From the NCBI GenBank assembly GCA_963678575.2, contig CAXXHV010000002.1:1550001-1614000 (forward strand): a DNA stretch of 64,000 bases, written 5' to 3'. This DNA comes from Pleomorphochaeta sp963678575 (lineage in GTDB: Bacteria; Spirochaetota; Spirochaetia; Sphaerochaetales; Sphaerochaetaceae). Position 1 is the stretch's first letter. Each line of letters starts with the position of its first letter. Made by a program: the position numbers and the translations under genes. Below, piece by piece: positions 55,098 to 64,000 of the stretch. The notes under the pieces are model-generated. The model searched no databases. It had not been told where the DNA came from and worked only from the letters and a program-made list of their open reading frames with translations.

Positions 55098-56459
55098 CTA
55101 TTTATTAGTAGGGAGTTCAACTCTACCAGCTCTTAAGTCTTTAAATGATTTTATTAACAGAAGTATTACAACTAAGGTAAGAGCTGCATCTAAGATGAAG
55201 GATCCCAAATATACAAAATTAACCCCAAAAATTCTTGGTAAAATTATCATTGCGGGGATATATAAAACAACTTGTCGAAACATTGATATTATACTAGCCA
55301 CTTTACCTTTATTAATTGATGGGAAATAACTCATCCCATTCATTGTAATTACTAATAAAGGAATAACTGAAATAAAGATTCTATAGTTAGCTAGATTTTC
55401 ACTACTTATCGCACCCTCGAACATAAGGGATAATATACTTTGTGGATTAATCATTAAGAATAACCACATTGGTAATATTAAGATTAGCCCGCCAAGGATA
55501 AAAACCTTTGTTGCACTAATAACTCTGCTATATTGTTTAGCTCCGAAATTAATACCAACAGTTGGTTGAAGAGATCTCATTATTGCAAATAATGGTGTCA
55601 TCATAAATAGCATTAATCTGTAGGTAACACCATAGAATGCTATATCATAAGAAGTTCCAACAGCCCCTATTGCATTTAATATAACAACTCCTTGTAATAC
55701 ACTCATAACTGACATAATCAAAGAAGGCATTCCCATTGATTTAATATCTTTTAATATGGATTTATCACGTCTTACACTAAATAAATTAGCTTCAAAGGAT
55801 GGTTTTTTACTTCTAAAATAAATAACTCCCAAAATAGTATAAACAGCCATTCCTATGTTAGTTCCCCAGGCAGCTCCTACTACTCCAAAATTGAAAATAC
55901 CCATTAAAATATAATTAATTATTATATTAACTAATAAGCCAGTACCCATTATTAAGGCGGCTGTTCCCATTTTTCCTTCAGCTCTTATTATTAAATTATA
56001 AGCTAAACCAAAAACCCAAAAGAGGGAGCCAAATATTGTTATTCTAAAATATGTTAATCCGAGTTCTAAGGCTTCTCCTTCTCCCCCCATAAAAACCATT
56101 AAGGGTCTTGAAACAAGAAACAATACTACCATCAAACAAAGAGTGGATAATAAACCCATATAATTTGCATTACCAAGTATTTTTCGTTGTACACCCTTAT
56201 TATTTTCACCAATAGCAATAGATAAATAAGCCCCAGCGCCCCCTCCAATAAGAGAGCCAAATCCGACAGCTATTTGTGTTAATGGATATGCAACAGATAC
56301 CCCACTTAGTGCAACTTCCCCAACAAAAGATCCAACAAATATTGCATCAAAAACCGCATTGAGACCATGTAATATCATGGCAATAACAGCCGGTAGTGAT
56401 AATTTAATCATAACCTTCCATAGGTTATCATTTAATATTAAATTCCTATTATCTTGCAT
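55098..56459 (-). CDS. MATE-family efflux pump
   Basis: 453 residues with 12 hydrophobic segments in two related halves (NDNLWKVMIKLSLPAVIAMI at the start, GIFNFGVVGAAWGTNIGMAV at the end of the first half). Typical of NorM/DinF-type Na- or H-coupled multidrug exporters. First gene of the operon TetR-controlled at 56475-56492. Substrate unknown. Confidence 0.92.
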   Translation of the reverse strand: MQDNRNLILNDNLWKVMIKLSLPAVIAMILHGLNAVFDAIFVGSFVGEVALSGVSVAYPLTQIAVGFGSLIGGGAGAYLSIAIGENNKGVQRKILGNANYMGLLSTLCLMVVLFLVSRPLMVFMGGEGEALELGLTYFRITIFGSLFWVFGLAYNLIIRAEGKMGTAALIMGTGLLVNIIINYILMGIFNFGVVGAAWGTNIGMAVYTILGVIYFRSKKPSFEANLFSVRRDKSILKDIKSMGMPSLIMSVMSVLQGVVILNAIGAVGTSYDIAFYGVTYRLMLFMMTPLFAIMRSLQPTVGINFGAKQYSRVISATKVFILGGLILILPMWLFLMINPQSILSLMFEGAISSENLANYRIFISVIPLLVITMNGMSYFPSINKGKVASIISMFRQVVLYIPAMIILPRIFGVNFVYLGSFILDAALTLVVILLLIKSFKDLRAGRVELPTNK

Positions 56460-56474
56460 AAAAACTCCTAATAC

Positions 56475-56492
56475 TGTTAGTTAAAACTAACA
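56475..56492. promoter_or_regulatory. Palindrome between TetR gene and MATE gene, likely operator
   Basis: TGTTAGTT (56475-56482) and AACTAACA (56485-56492) with a two-base centre, ~16 bases before the MATE start. Position and symmetry suit the TetR protein encoded just upstream. Confidence 0.6.
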
Positions 56493-56510
56493 AAAATATT
56501 TTAAAAAATA

Positions 56511-56531
56511 TGATGCTTTGTTTTTGCATCA
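56511..56531 (-). terminator. Terminator of the TetR gene
   Basis: TGATGC/GCATCA stem with a 9-base loop; on the minus strand it is followed by a T-rich run. It separates the TetR transcript from the MATE/ABC operon. Confidence 0.65.
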
Positions 56532-56558
56532 TTATAAATACCCTTATTTATTTACTTT

Positions 56559-57167
56559 CTATTTTTTTATTATATTAAGCCAACCGGTATAATAAAAATT
56601 TGAAATATACACTACTTGTTCTTTTGCTTCTTCAATCGATAGGCCTATGGTTAATACTTCAAACATTGATAATACACTATGTTCGCTAAGGATTGATATT
56701 ACTGTATCTGTGGGTCTATTATCTATTTTTTTATTTTCTACTAAATAATCGACAAATGCGATAGTATTTTTAATTTCTAAATCTACAAATCTATCTATAT
56801 AGTATTGATATTCAGTACCTTTAGATTTTAAAAATATCAGCTGAAATTCATCATAATGTGCAAATATATAATCTACTAACGGGAATACTGTTTTTTCAAC
56901 ATTTTGACCGAAATTTAATATTTGATTTTCAATATCATTTTCAAAGAAATCTTTTATGCTATTATTCATTATATCATAAAGACCTAATGAAGCTTCTTTC
57001 ACAAGAGAATCAAAGATATCACTTTTTCCATTAAAATATCCATAAATAGCTCCTGTTGTTAAATTTGACAACTTGGCAATATTTCTTAAAGAAGTATTTT
57101 CAAATCCTTTTTGTAGAAATTCCTTAAAAGCTATTTTTAATATTTTTTCTCTTGTTAAGTCATTCAT
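56559..57167 (-). CDS. TetR-family regulator
   Basis: 202 residues. Helix-turn-helix TSLRNIAKLSNLTTGAIYGYF (residues ~25-45, quoted in part) and a helical ligand domain. It lies upstream of the MATE-ABC operon on the same strand, separated by a terminator and a palindrome, so it most likely represses that operon. A second palindrome (57188-57204) lies before its own start. Confidence 0.9.
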   Translation of the reverse strand: MNDLTREKILKIAFKEFLQKGFENTSLRNIAKLSNLTTGAIYGYFNGKSDIFDSLVKEASLGLYDIMNNSIKDFFENDIENQILNFGQNVEKTVFPLVDYIFAHYDEFQLIFLKSKGTEYQYYIDRFVDLEIKNTIAFVDYLVENKKIDNRPTDTVISILSEHSVLSMFEVLTIGLSIEEAKEQVVYISNFYYTGWLNIIKK

Positions 57168-57187
57168 TACTTTATCCTAGTATATTT

Positions 57188-57204
57188 ATATAACGCTGTT
57201 ATAT
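57188..57204. promoter_or_regulatory. Palindrome upstream of the TetR gene, probable autoregulatory operator
   Basis: ATATAACGCTGTTATAT: 7-base arms around GCT, ~20 bases before the TetR ATG. Confidence 0.55.
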
Positions 57205-57661
57205 CTTATACTATTAAATGTTAGCCATGTCAATCTTTTTTATAAAATTATTATTTACATTTGTAAATCTTTATCTTTTTTTCTTTATATTACATTGGAG
57301 AAGTTTGCACTAATCTGGCATTTCACACTATCATAGCATCTAATCTTTTATAATATTATTAGTCGAAAATATTACAAAAGTATTTACCTTTTTCCACTAA
57401 CTTATTCTTTAAAAATATGCATATTTTAGTATTAAACCTACTTTTTAGCGCCCTAAAAGCAACAAATCACTAATTCCAAAGCTATACTTGCATTATACAA
57501 TTTACACTAAATCTCAAAATTAATAGAAATTTGCACATAAATAAAACTAGATGATTATAGAAAAAGTGTGGTGTTTTTCTTGTCAGGGTAAAATAATTAC
57601 TATTATATCTTTACTTTTTACATATGTTAGCCTAAACTAATATCAATATTTGGAGGCTATC
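57205..57661. other. Gene-free stretch before the methyltransferase gene
   Basis: About 450 AT-rich bases without gene-like frames. TTGTCA near 57580 with TTATAT 17 bases on could be the promoter of the next gene. TTGGAGG at 57651-57657 is the ribosome site of ATG 57662. Confidence 0.4.
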
Positions 57662-58426
57662 ATGGTTAAATATGGGAATTGGATCCCAATATGGTTAAGA
57701 AACACTATTCTAATAGGATTAGTTATATTATTTGGTTTAAGTATTTTCTTTTTTTATACAGGTAGTTCAGTCTTAGAATTGATATTCAGCATGATAACAA
57801 TTATTTATGCATTGTTTACCTTAAGAGTGTATTATATGTATAAAGAATTTGATTATAGTAAATCTAATTCAATGGCGTGGAAAATAATTAAATATGTTGC
57901 ATCTTTTGTTGAAGTAAACCCAGGAGAAAAAATACTTGATATAGGTTGTGGTAGTGGCGCACTAACAATTGAGTGTGCTAAAAGAAATAAAGACTCCATT
58001 GTCGTTGGAATGGATAGATGGGGAGCTGAATATAATGCTTTTTCAAAAGAGGTTTGTGAATTAAATGCTAGTGAAGAGAAAATTAATAATATAAAGTTTA
58101 TTCAAGGTGATATAACTAAATTGAACTTAGAAAAAGAAAGTTTTGATTTTATTACATCAAATTATGTTATTCACAATGTACCAGGCGATAGAGTTGAAAT
58201 GTTAGTTAATATTCTTTCTCTCTTAAAAAAAGGTGGTTCTTTTGCCATTCATGATTTATTCTCTGAAAGACATTATGGATCTCCTGATCAAATAATTAAA
58301 AAACTAAATGATATGGGTTTTAAAAAAGTAAAATTTGTATCAACAACAGATGGGAAGCCGATGACTAAAAAAGATGCTAAAAAATTAATGTTGTCCAAAT
58401 CAAAACTACTTATAGGCATAAAATAA
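57662..58426 (+). CDS. Membrane-anchored class I SAM-dependent methyltransferase
   Basis: 254 residues from ATG 57662 (TTGGAGG six bases upstream; a TTG four codons earlier lies in that site). Two membrane helices (about 14-32 and 37-58), then a Rossmann methyltransferase domain: EKILDIGCGSGALTIECA (SAM motif I), VVGMDRW (acidic residue after strand 2), FDFITSNYVIHNV (motif IV). Membrane anchoring suggests a lipid or hydrophobic substrate; not known. Confidence 0.85.
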   Translation: MVKYGNWIPIWLRNTILIGLVILFGLSIFFFYTGSSVLELIFSMITIIYALFTLRVYYMYKEFDYSKSNSMAWKIIKYVASFVEVNPGEKILDIGCGSGALTIECAKRNKDSIVVGMDRWGAEYNAFSKEVCELNASEEKINNIKFIQGDITKLNLEKESFDFITSNYVIHNVPGDRVEMLVNILSLLKKGGSFAIHDLFSERHYGSPDQIIKKLNDMGFKKVKFVSTTDGKPMTKKDAKKLMLSKSKLLIGIK

Positions 58427-58520
58427 TTATGAATAATAATTATAAATATGATTGTGTTGTTTCTGAGTATAGCTTAAATAATTTGTTTAATAGTATCTGA
58501 GATTTGATGTAAACATGATT

Positions 58521-59138
58521 TTAGACAAGATGAAGTAGGAAGCCAATAAAGAAACAAACGCTTCCACCAATTACAAAAAGATGCCAAATCAGATGATGGT
58601 AAGGTATTTTTTTTACTGCATAAAAAATAATACCAACTGAGTAGGTGATACCACCTGCAAATATCCAGAATAATAAACCCTCAGGGGAGAACTTTCTTAA
58701 AGGCTTCAAGAATAACAAGACCATCCAGCCCATCGGTAAATATAGCAAATCAGAGAGAAGATGCTCCTTTGCAATAAATACTGATTTCATTATAATTCCT
58801 GCCACTGCCATAGTCCAAATGAGTAAGAGTAATTGCCACTTAAATGGATTAGGTAGTACGAGCATTGCTATCGGAGTATAAGTACCAGCGATAAGAAGAT
58901 AGACAGCAGACTGGTCGAGAACTCTCACAACAGCATGGGATTTAGGCTTACCAGTAAGTAGATGTGTCGCAGTTGATGTGAGGTATAAAATGATTTGAGA
59001 AAGTCCGTAGATAAGGAAAGCAAGCTCTTCATTAAAGCTGTTGTGGGCTCTGATTTCTAGGAAGATTAATGCGGCAATTCCAAAAATAACCCCAATACCA
59101 TGAGATAAGCTGTTCATACGCTCTTTCTTACTAATCAT
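58521..59138 (-). CDS. Hemolysin III family membrane protein (PAQR/YqfA type)
   Basis: 205 residues, seven membrane helices. It opens with NSLSHGIGVIFGIAALIFL and contains RVLDQSAVYLLIAGTYTPI and PYHHLIWHLFVIGGS, the conserved metal-site motifs. Function in bacteria is unclear (membrane homeostasis). The gene is visibly richer in G+C than both neighbours, as is the RND pair at the left end, so it may be a transfer. Confidence 0.92.
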   Translation of the reverse strand: MISKKERMNSLSHGIGVIFGIAALIFLEIRAHNSFNEELAFLIYGLSQIILYLTSTATHLLTGKPKSHAVVRVLDQSAVYLLIAGTYTPIAMLVLPNPFKWQLLLLIWTMAVAGIIMKSVFIAKEHLLSDLLYLPMGWMVLLFLKPLRKFSPEGLLFWIFAGGITYSVGIIFYAVKKIPYHHLIWHLFVIGGSVCFFIGFLLHLV

Positions 59139-60021
59139 CTAGATGCCTCCATGTTGGTGTATCCCATTATAATAAGTAACTTGGCTGATTGCTATAGTTT
59201 AATAAGCTTATCCTTTTACAAGTATCACTATAAACAAGATAACGACGTCATCATAAGTATAAAGGTTATAACAAAAGTGACACTTTACAGATGCAAACAA
59301 AAATTTGAGGTTAACATGAATTTAGGAGCATGCATTTTTTACAGATAAATAAAACACCAAATAATAAATCTTCAACAAAATAAACTATTCGAAGGATTAA
59401 AAGATTTTATAGTATCAAAGATAGATGGTTTAAATTATCTTACAAACAATTATTTTCAACTAAAAATTTAAAAAATTTAGGGTAGCTTTAGATTACCATA
59501 TACATTAATAATTGATTACATTATAGCCTATTCCCCAATTAATGGAGATAGTTACTTTTATCGTATGATTTACATTAAATATGACTTTGCTAATTATTTT
59601 TTAAATATTGTTTATTGTATTAAATTGAACTGGGTCGTCTCTTTTTCAACTAATTTTTTCTTATTATCTCATTATGATTTTCATTTATTTGATTTTTTAT
59701 TAAGAAATCAAAAAAATGAAAAACTGCTGCACTATTTGTTAAATCTTTTTAAAAGTTTCTTAATATAAGCAGAATTTTAAAAGCTTGACTTGTTTTGTTA
59801 GTTAAAGTAAACTCTATTTTGTAAGTTTATATTGCGTGCATATTTAGTATAAATTGATAAAATTGACTTTTTTATTAGGCTTTTGTAAAAGTATATATTG
59901 GTTATAGCTGTATCATAGAAGCATAACTTTTTGTTAGTATAATATAACATAAAGTTGATAATAATTATTCTTATAGATGCTTTTTAAATGAATAATGAAG
60001 AAGTTTGAAGAGGTATATTAT
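59139..60021. other. AT-rich gene-free stretch
   Basis: About 880 bases. A 67-codon frame at 59565-59768 has no ribosome site and low-complexity composition, so I do not call it. Nothing else recognised; AGAGG at ~60010 is the ribosome site of the next gene. Confidence 0.35.
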
Positions 60022-60375
60022 ATGGATAGTGAGATCAAATATAAAATGCTAGCTAAACGTGAACATGACAAAGAGTTAGTGTTTAGAATGATTTCCATTT
60101 ATTGTAAAAATAAACATAAAACACAATTGAGGTTATGCAACGAATGTGAAGATCTTTATAATTATGCTATTAAAAGGATAGATAATTGTCCATTTACTGA
60201 AACAAAAACTTTTTGTTCTTCTTGCCCGGTTCATTGTTACAGTCCAGAAATGAGAGAAAAAATACGCCAAGTTATGCGTTTTTCTGGACCACGACTTATT
60301 TTTTATTCTCCAAGAGACGTTGTTTTTCATTTAGTCGATACTTTTAGAAATTTAAAATTAGGGGCAAAAACATGA
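60022..60375 (+). CDS. YgbA-type protein (nitrous-oxide-stimulated promoter family)
   Basis: 117 residues from ATG 60022, which has AGAGG eight bases upstream; a longer frame from 59995 lacks a site. Cys pairs NECEDLYNYA (preceded by LC) and CSSCPVHCYSPEMREKIR give a metal-binding pattern; FSGPRLIFYSPRDVV is conserved in the YgbA_NO family. In E. coli ygbA is induced by nitric oxide. First gene of a four-gene operon; overlaps the next start by four bases. Confidence 0.82.
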   Translation: MDSEIKYKMLAKREHDKELVFRMISIYCKNKHKTQLRLCNECEDLYNYAIKRIDNCPFTETKTFCSSCPVHCYSPEMREKIRQVMRFSGPRLIFYSPRDVVFHLVDTFRNLKLGAKT

Positions 60376-60758
60376 AAGTAAATAAACCATTTTACATTTT
60401 ATTAGGATTTTTAGGTGTGGGCTTAGGTGCTGTTGGAGCTATTTTACCTCTAATTCCTTCTTTCCCATTTTTGCTCATAGCTGCTTTTTGTTTTTCTCGT
60501 AGTTCAGAGAAACTTGAAACTTGGTTTAAAAGTACTAAGTTATATAAAAACAATTTAGACAGTTACATACAAGGTAATGGAATGACAATCAAAACTAAAA
60601 TTCGAATTATGCTATTAGTAACAGTTTTGATGAGCATAGGCTTCATTATGATGAATGCTATAGTTATTGGTAGAATAGTACTTATTATTGTATGGTTATT
60701 TCACATACTTTACTTTTCTTTTGGTGTTAAAACTATTGATAGCGAGACTAAAGGATGA
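60372..60758 (+). CDS. DUF454 (YbaN-type) inner membrane protein
   Basis: 128 residues, three to four membrane helices; the start FYILLGFLGVGLGAVGAILP followed by LIPSFPFLLIAAFCFSRSSE is the DUF454 hallmark. ATGA overlaps on both sides show coupling with YgbA and the first ABC gene. Function unknown; conserved beside transporters. Confidence 0.9.
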   Translation: MKVNKPFYILLGFLGVGLGAVGAILPLIPSFPFLLIAAFCFSRSSEKLETWFKSTKLYKNNLDSYIQGNGMTIKTKIRIMLLVTVLMSIGFIMMNAIVIGRIVLIIVWLFHILYFSFGVKTIDSETKG

Positions 60759-62485
60759 TTAATAAAAAACTTTTTGCACTTATTAACTCAGAGAAAAAAT
60801 ATATTTATTTTACAGCTGTTTTCATGATTATTCGCTTATTTGCTAACATTGTTTTTACTGCTTCGATTTGTTTTATATTATATCTTAGTTCTAGAACAAC
60901 TATGATTGTTGATTATATTTGGCCCTTGATAATTGCTTTATTTAGTATAATTGTTAGATATTTTTCAGTAGATTTTATTTATAAATATAAGGAAATAATA
61001 GGTAAAAAAGTCAAAAAAGATATTCGTCTAAGTATTTATAGAAAAATTGCAGCTTTAGGAGTAAATTCTACTAAAGAATTAGGGCTTGCTGCGATAACAC
61101 AAGTTGCAATAGAGGGAGTAGAGCAACTTGATGTTTATTATTCTATTTATATTCCTCAATTCTTTTATGCAATGATAGCTCCTATTATTTTATTTTTTAT
61201 AACTGCTTGGCTTGATTTGACTTATTCAGTTATACTAATAGGATGTGTCCCTCTAATCCCTTTATCTATTATTGGAGTATCTAAATATGCAAAAAAAGTT
61301 TTTTCTAAATATTGGTCACAGTATACATCTATGGGAGATAGTTTTCTTGATAGTGTACAAGGATTAAAAGAATTAAAGATTTTTCAATATGATGAAGTTC
61401 AACATAAAAATATTAATAAAAGTGCAGAAGAATTTCGAAAAATTACAATGAAAGTATTAGTAATGCAACTATTTAGTACAACCATTATGGATTTAATAGC
61501 ATATGGAGGGGCCGCTATTGGAATTGTTGTAGCAATAAAAAGTGTAATAGATTTAAGCCTTTCTCCTTTTATTGGGCTTTTTTTGATTCTTATATCTGTT
61601 GAATTTTTCTTACCTCTTAGAGCTTTTGGTAGTGCTTTTCACATTGCTATGAATGGAGTATCTGCAGGAGAAAAAATCTTAACCTTATTAAATATACCTG
61701 AGCCAAAATGGGGAAATGAAAATGTAGATTCAACTAAGATTGAATTAAAAAATGTATATTTTTCTTATGATAATGAAAGAAATATAATAGAAAATGTTAC
61801 GATGAGTTTCCCTAAAGTTGGAATTACTTCGATTGTAGGAGAATCTGGTTGTGGTAAGTCTACTATTGCAAACATTATAATTGGTGCTTTAAGAGTTAAT
61901 AAAGGTAGAGTTCTTGTAGGAGATAAAGAGATTGAAAGTCTCTCAAGGGAATCTTATTATTCTACAATAGCCGTTGTAAGTTATGATACTTATATTTTTA
62001 ATTGCAGTATTCGTGAAAACTTTTTACTAGCAAATAAGGATGCAATTGATAAAGATATGTTAGACTCATTAAAAAGTGTTAATCTACTTGATTTTGTTAT
62101 TAAAAATGATGGCCTCGATAAAGTATTAAGTGAAGATGCAACAAACATCTCTGGTGGACAAAAACAGAGACTTGCTCTTGCTATTAATCTATTGGCAAAA
62201 AAGCAAATTTATATTTTTGATGAAGCTACTAGCAATATTGATGTTGAAAGTGAATCTATTATATTAAAAAATATAATTCAACTATCTAAAACTAAATCTG
62301 TAATTATAATTTCTCATAAACTTGCTAATATAATAAATGCTGATCAAATATATTTTATGAATAAAGGTAGAATAATAGAAAAAGGAAACCATAAAAATTT
62401 ATTAGAACAAAATGGCGGGTATGCGAAATTATATCAGACACAGACCAATTTAGAAGATACATATAGATTGGGGGAAATTATATGA
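60755..62485 (+). CDS. ABC exporter half, CydD-like, with altered Q-loop
   Basis: 576 residues: membrane domain ~15-300, then ATPase with Walker A GESGCGKST, signature NISGGQKQRLA, Walker B IYIFDEATSNID, switch ISHKLAN. The Q-loop reads AVVSYDTYIF where family members have Q; Tyr replaces the Gln that contacts Mg and couples to the membrane domain. It overlaps DUF454 and the next ABC gene by four bases each. Together they resemble CydDC-type thiol or heme-related exporters; substrate unproven. Confidence 0.87.
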   Translation: MINKKLFALINSEKKYIYFTAVFMIIRLFANIVFTASICFILYLSSRTTMIVDYIWPLIIALFSIIVRYFSVDFIYKYKEIIGKKVKKDIRLSIYRKIAALGVNSTKELGLAAITQVAIEGVEQLDVYYSIYIPQFFYAMIAPIILFFITAWLDLTYSVILIGCVPLIPLSIIGVSKYAKKVFSKYWSQYTSMGDSFLDSVQGLKELKIFQYDEVQHKNINKSAEEFRKITMKVLVMQLFSTTIMDLIAYGGAAIGIVVAIKSVIDLSLSPFIGLFLILISVEFFLPLRAFGSAFHIAMNGVSAGEKILTLLNIPEPKWGNENVDSTKIELKNVYFSYDNERNIIENVTMSFPKVGITSIVGESGCGKSTIANIIIGALRVNKGRVLVGDKEIESLSRESYYSTIAVVSYDTYIFNCSIRENFLLANKDAIDKDMLDSLKSVNLLDFVIKNDGLDKVLSEDATNISGGQKQRLALAINLLAKKQIYIFDEATSNIDVESESIILKNIIQLSKTKSVIIISHKLANIINADQIYFMNKGRIIEKGNHKNLLEQNGGYAKLYQTQTNLEDTYRLGEII

Positions 62486-64000
62486 ATAAAGGTAGATCAA
62501 CTCGCCGGAGTGGAATAGTAATTATGGCAAAACTCTTGTTTTTACTTGGAAGCCTCTCCTATATAATGATTCTTGCAGTAATAAATGGTTCTTTAGGCTT
62601 CATTTGTGCAATGGGTATTACTATTTTAGGATCTCTTGGGGTTGCTAAAGCTCTTGGTGAAGTTGCTTTTATTTCTTATAAAACTATTATTATATTAACA
62701 TTAATGTTTGGAGTATTAAGAGGAATTCTTAGATACTTTGAACAGTATTTAAATCACTATATTGCATTTAGATTGCTCGCTGTATTGAGAGATAAAATAT
62801 TTACAGCATTAAGAATTCTCAGTCCAGCAAAATTAGAAACCAAAAAAAAAGGCTCAATTATTTCAATGATAACCGCAGATATAGAAACATTAGAAGTGTT
62901 TTATGCACATACAATTTCACCTATTTTTATAGCAATCATTGTTTCACTATCAGTGTTTTTATTTGTTGGCTTTTATTCAAGTTGGGACCTTGCAATAGTT
63001 GCACTATTTGGTTTTTTGGTAATTGGAATTATAATACCCATAAAGTTTTCTAAAATCTTAAAATCTTCAGGTGTAAAATATAGAAGAGAATTTTCACATT
63101 TTAGTGCATATTTTTTAGATAGCATAAAAGGAATCAAAGATATTATATTAAATAATGGTAGTGAAAAAAGAGAAAATAGTGTAAATATTTACTCTCAAAA
63201 ACTAATTGATGAAATGCAATCAATGAAAAGCAAAACTGCCAAATCTTCTTCTATTACAGATTTAGTTGTATCTTTAATTGCGTTACTAGCTGTAGCGGTC
63301 GGTGTTTTTCTTGTGATAAAGGGGATTATTCCAATCGGTAAAATGATTGTAGGCGTTGTTGCTATATTAGGATCCTTTGGCCCCGTATTGGCAATTTCTT
63401 CACTTCCTAGCAATTTAACTCAAACTTTTGCTAGTGGAGATAGAGTTTTAAATTTGTTAGAAGAAACACCTGTTGTTGATCCTATAACAAATGGGGAAAA
63501 TTTTTCTTTTAATATTCTTAAGATTAATAATTTGTCTTTTTCATATGAAAAGAATGAGACAAAAAATATTCTGTCAAATATAAATATTAGTATTAATGAA
63601 GGTAAAATTATTGGGATAGTTGGCTCATCAGGATGTGGTAAATCAACATTACTAAAACTTATAATGAGATTTTGGGAAAAAGATAAAGGTAGTATTACAT
63701 TTAATGGTATTGATATTGATAGTATTAATACAAAAAGTTTACTTAATAATGTAACTATGGTCAGTCAAACAACTTATTTATTTGATGATACAATAGAACA
63801 AAATCTTCGAATTGCTAAACCTAATGCTACTAATAAGGAAATTGTAGAGGCTTGTAAAAAAGCAGCGATTCATGACTTTATAATGACAAAATCAGACGGT
63901 TATCAAAGTAAGATAGGATTCCAAGGTTATACTTTATCTGCAGGGGAAAAACAGCGACTTGCATTAGCTAGAGCTTTTTTAAGAGGCTCCAAATTAATTC
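62482..64000 (+). CDS. ABC exporter half, CydC-like (cut by window edge)
   Basis: 506 codons visible. ATGA overlap with the previous gene. Membrane domain ~15-330, ATPase domain with Walker A GSSGCGKST, Q-loop MVSQTTYLF (canonical Gln) and signature TLSAGEKQRLALARAF, in which Ala replaces the first of two Gly. Walker B lies beyond the window. It forms the heterodimer with the preceding half. Confidence 0.88.
   Translation, partial: MNKGRSTRRSGIVIMAKLLFLLGSLSYIMILAVINGSLGFICAMGITILGSLGVAKALGEVAFISYKTIIILTLMFGVLRGILRYFEQYLNHYIAFRLLAVLRDKIFTALRILSPAKLETKKKGSIISMITADIETLEVFYAHTISPIFIAIIVSLSVFLFVGFYSSWDLAIVALFGFLVIGIIIPIKFSKILKSSGVKYRREFSHFSAYFLDSIKGIKDIILNNGSEKRENSVNIYSQKLIDEMQSMKSKTAKSSSITDLVVSLIALLAVAVGVFLVIKGIIPIGKMIVGVVAILGSFGPVLAISSLPSNLTQTFASGDRVLNLLEETPVVDPITNGENFSFNILKINNLSFSYEKNETKNILSNINISINEGKIIGIVGSSGCGKSTLLKLIMRFWEKDKGSITFNGIDIDSINTKSLLNNVTMVSQTTYLFDDTIEQNLRIAKPNATNKEIVEACKKAAIHDFIMTKSDGYQSKIGFQGYTLSAGEKQRLALARAFLRGSKLI

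Noticed and set aside
59565..59768. 67-residue plus-strand reading frame
   Set aside because: No ribosome site, low-complexity hydrophobic composition and no homology I can recognise.
1..64000. CRISPR arrays, tRNA or rRNA genes
   Set aside because: No regularly spaced repeats, cloverleaf-like sequences or rRNA motifs were seen on either strand; this was judged by reading, not by a covariance search.

Overview
The window is AT-rich DNA from a bacterium that looks like a spirochaete of the Treponema/Sphaerochaeta type. The main evidence is the four exported solute-binding proteins (BMP-type, TctC, DctP and a truncated sugar-binding leader). The first three carry the short hydrophobic leader ending in A-S-G followed by an acidic or polar tail that is common in that group. 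The metabolism implied is anaerobic: 2-oxoacid:ferredoxin oxidoreductase, an Fe-S old-yellow-enzyme reductase, nucleoside and organic-acid import. The species cannot be fixed from the sequence alone. Two stretches, 1-1700 (RND efflux pair) and 58.5-59.1 kb (hemolysin III family protein), are visibly richer in G+C than the rest and may have been acquired.

Layout. 0-1.7 kb: membrane fusion protein and the start of an RND pump (minus). 2.4-4.2 kb: a surface lipoprotein and two small membrane-protein genes, each broken by one in-frame stop. 4.3-7.5 kb: adenine deaminase and a purine permease (minus). 7.7-12.2 kb: EamA-type transporter with a MerR regulator, then a TetR regulator divergent from an Fe-S flavoenzyme. 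12.4-21.7 kb: a nucleoside salvage locus (BMP-type ABC importer, GntR/UTRA regulator, MTA-type phosphorylase, MtnA-like isomerase, MTA/SAH-deaminase-like amidohydrolase) with a shared operator motif. 22.0-24.0 kb: a collapsed beta-glucoside operon that keeps its promoter, operator, LacI regulator and beta-phosphoglucomutase. 24.4-27.0 kb: 2-oxoacid:ferredoxin oxidoreductase. 27.9-36.6 kb: a catabolic locus with a tripartite tricarboxylate transporter, enolase-superfamily racemase, HpcH/HpaI aldolase, two dehydrogenases, Lrp-type regulator and M20 amidohydrolase. 37.0-37.6 kb: LysE-type exporter. 38.3-43.2 kb: TRAP transporter with a glycerol-dehydrogenase-like enzyme and a Crp/Fnr regulator. 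43.5-49.8 kb: a signalling operon of a small membrane protein, an orphan sugar-type binding protein, a very large hybrid histidine kinase and an HD-GYP response regulator. 50.2-51.5 kb: a small Cys-rich protein and a decayed IS200-family element. 51.5-57.2 kb: TetR-MATE-heterodimeric ABC exporter operon. 57.7-64.0 kb: membrane-anchored methyltransferase, hemolysin III protein, and a YgbA-DUF454-ABC-ABC operon that runs off the window.

How the parts fit. Purines are handled twice: adenine by permease plus deaminase, and nucleosides (probably including methylthio- or deoxy-adenosine) by the ABC importer, deaminase, phosphorylase and isomerase. The phosphorylase carries an Asn where 6-aminopurine enzymes have Asp, which matches deamination happening first. 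Several carboxylate routes (TTT, TRAP) are each paired with their own enzymes and regulator.

The intergenic regions are long and hold gene relics (3.4-4.2, possibly 17.5, 22.1-22.3, 27.7-27.9, 51.1-51.3 kb), so the genome appears to be losing genes. No tRNA, rRNA, CRISPR array or intact mobile element was seen.
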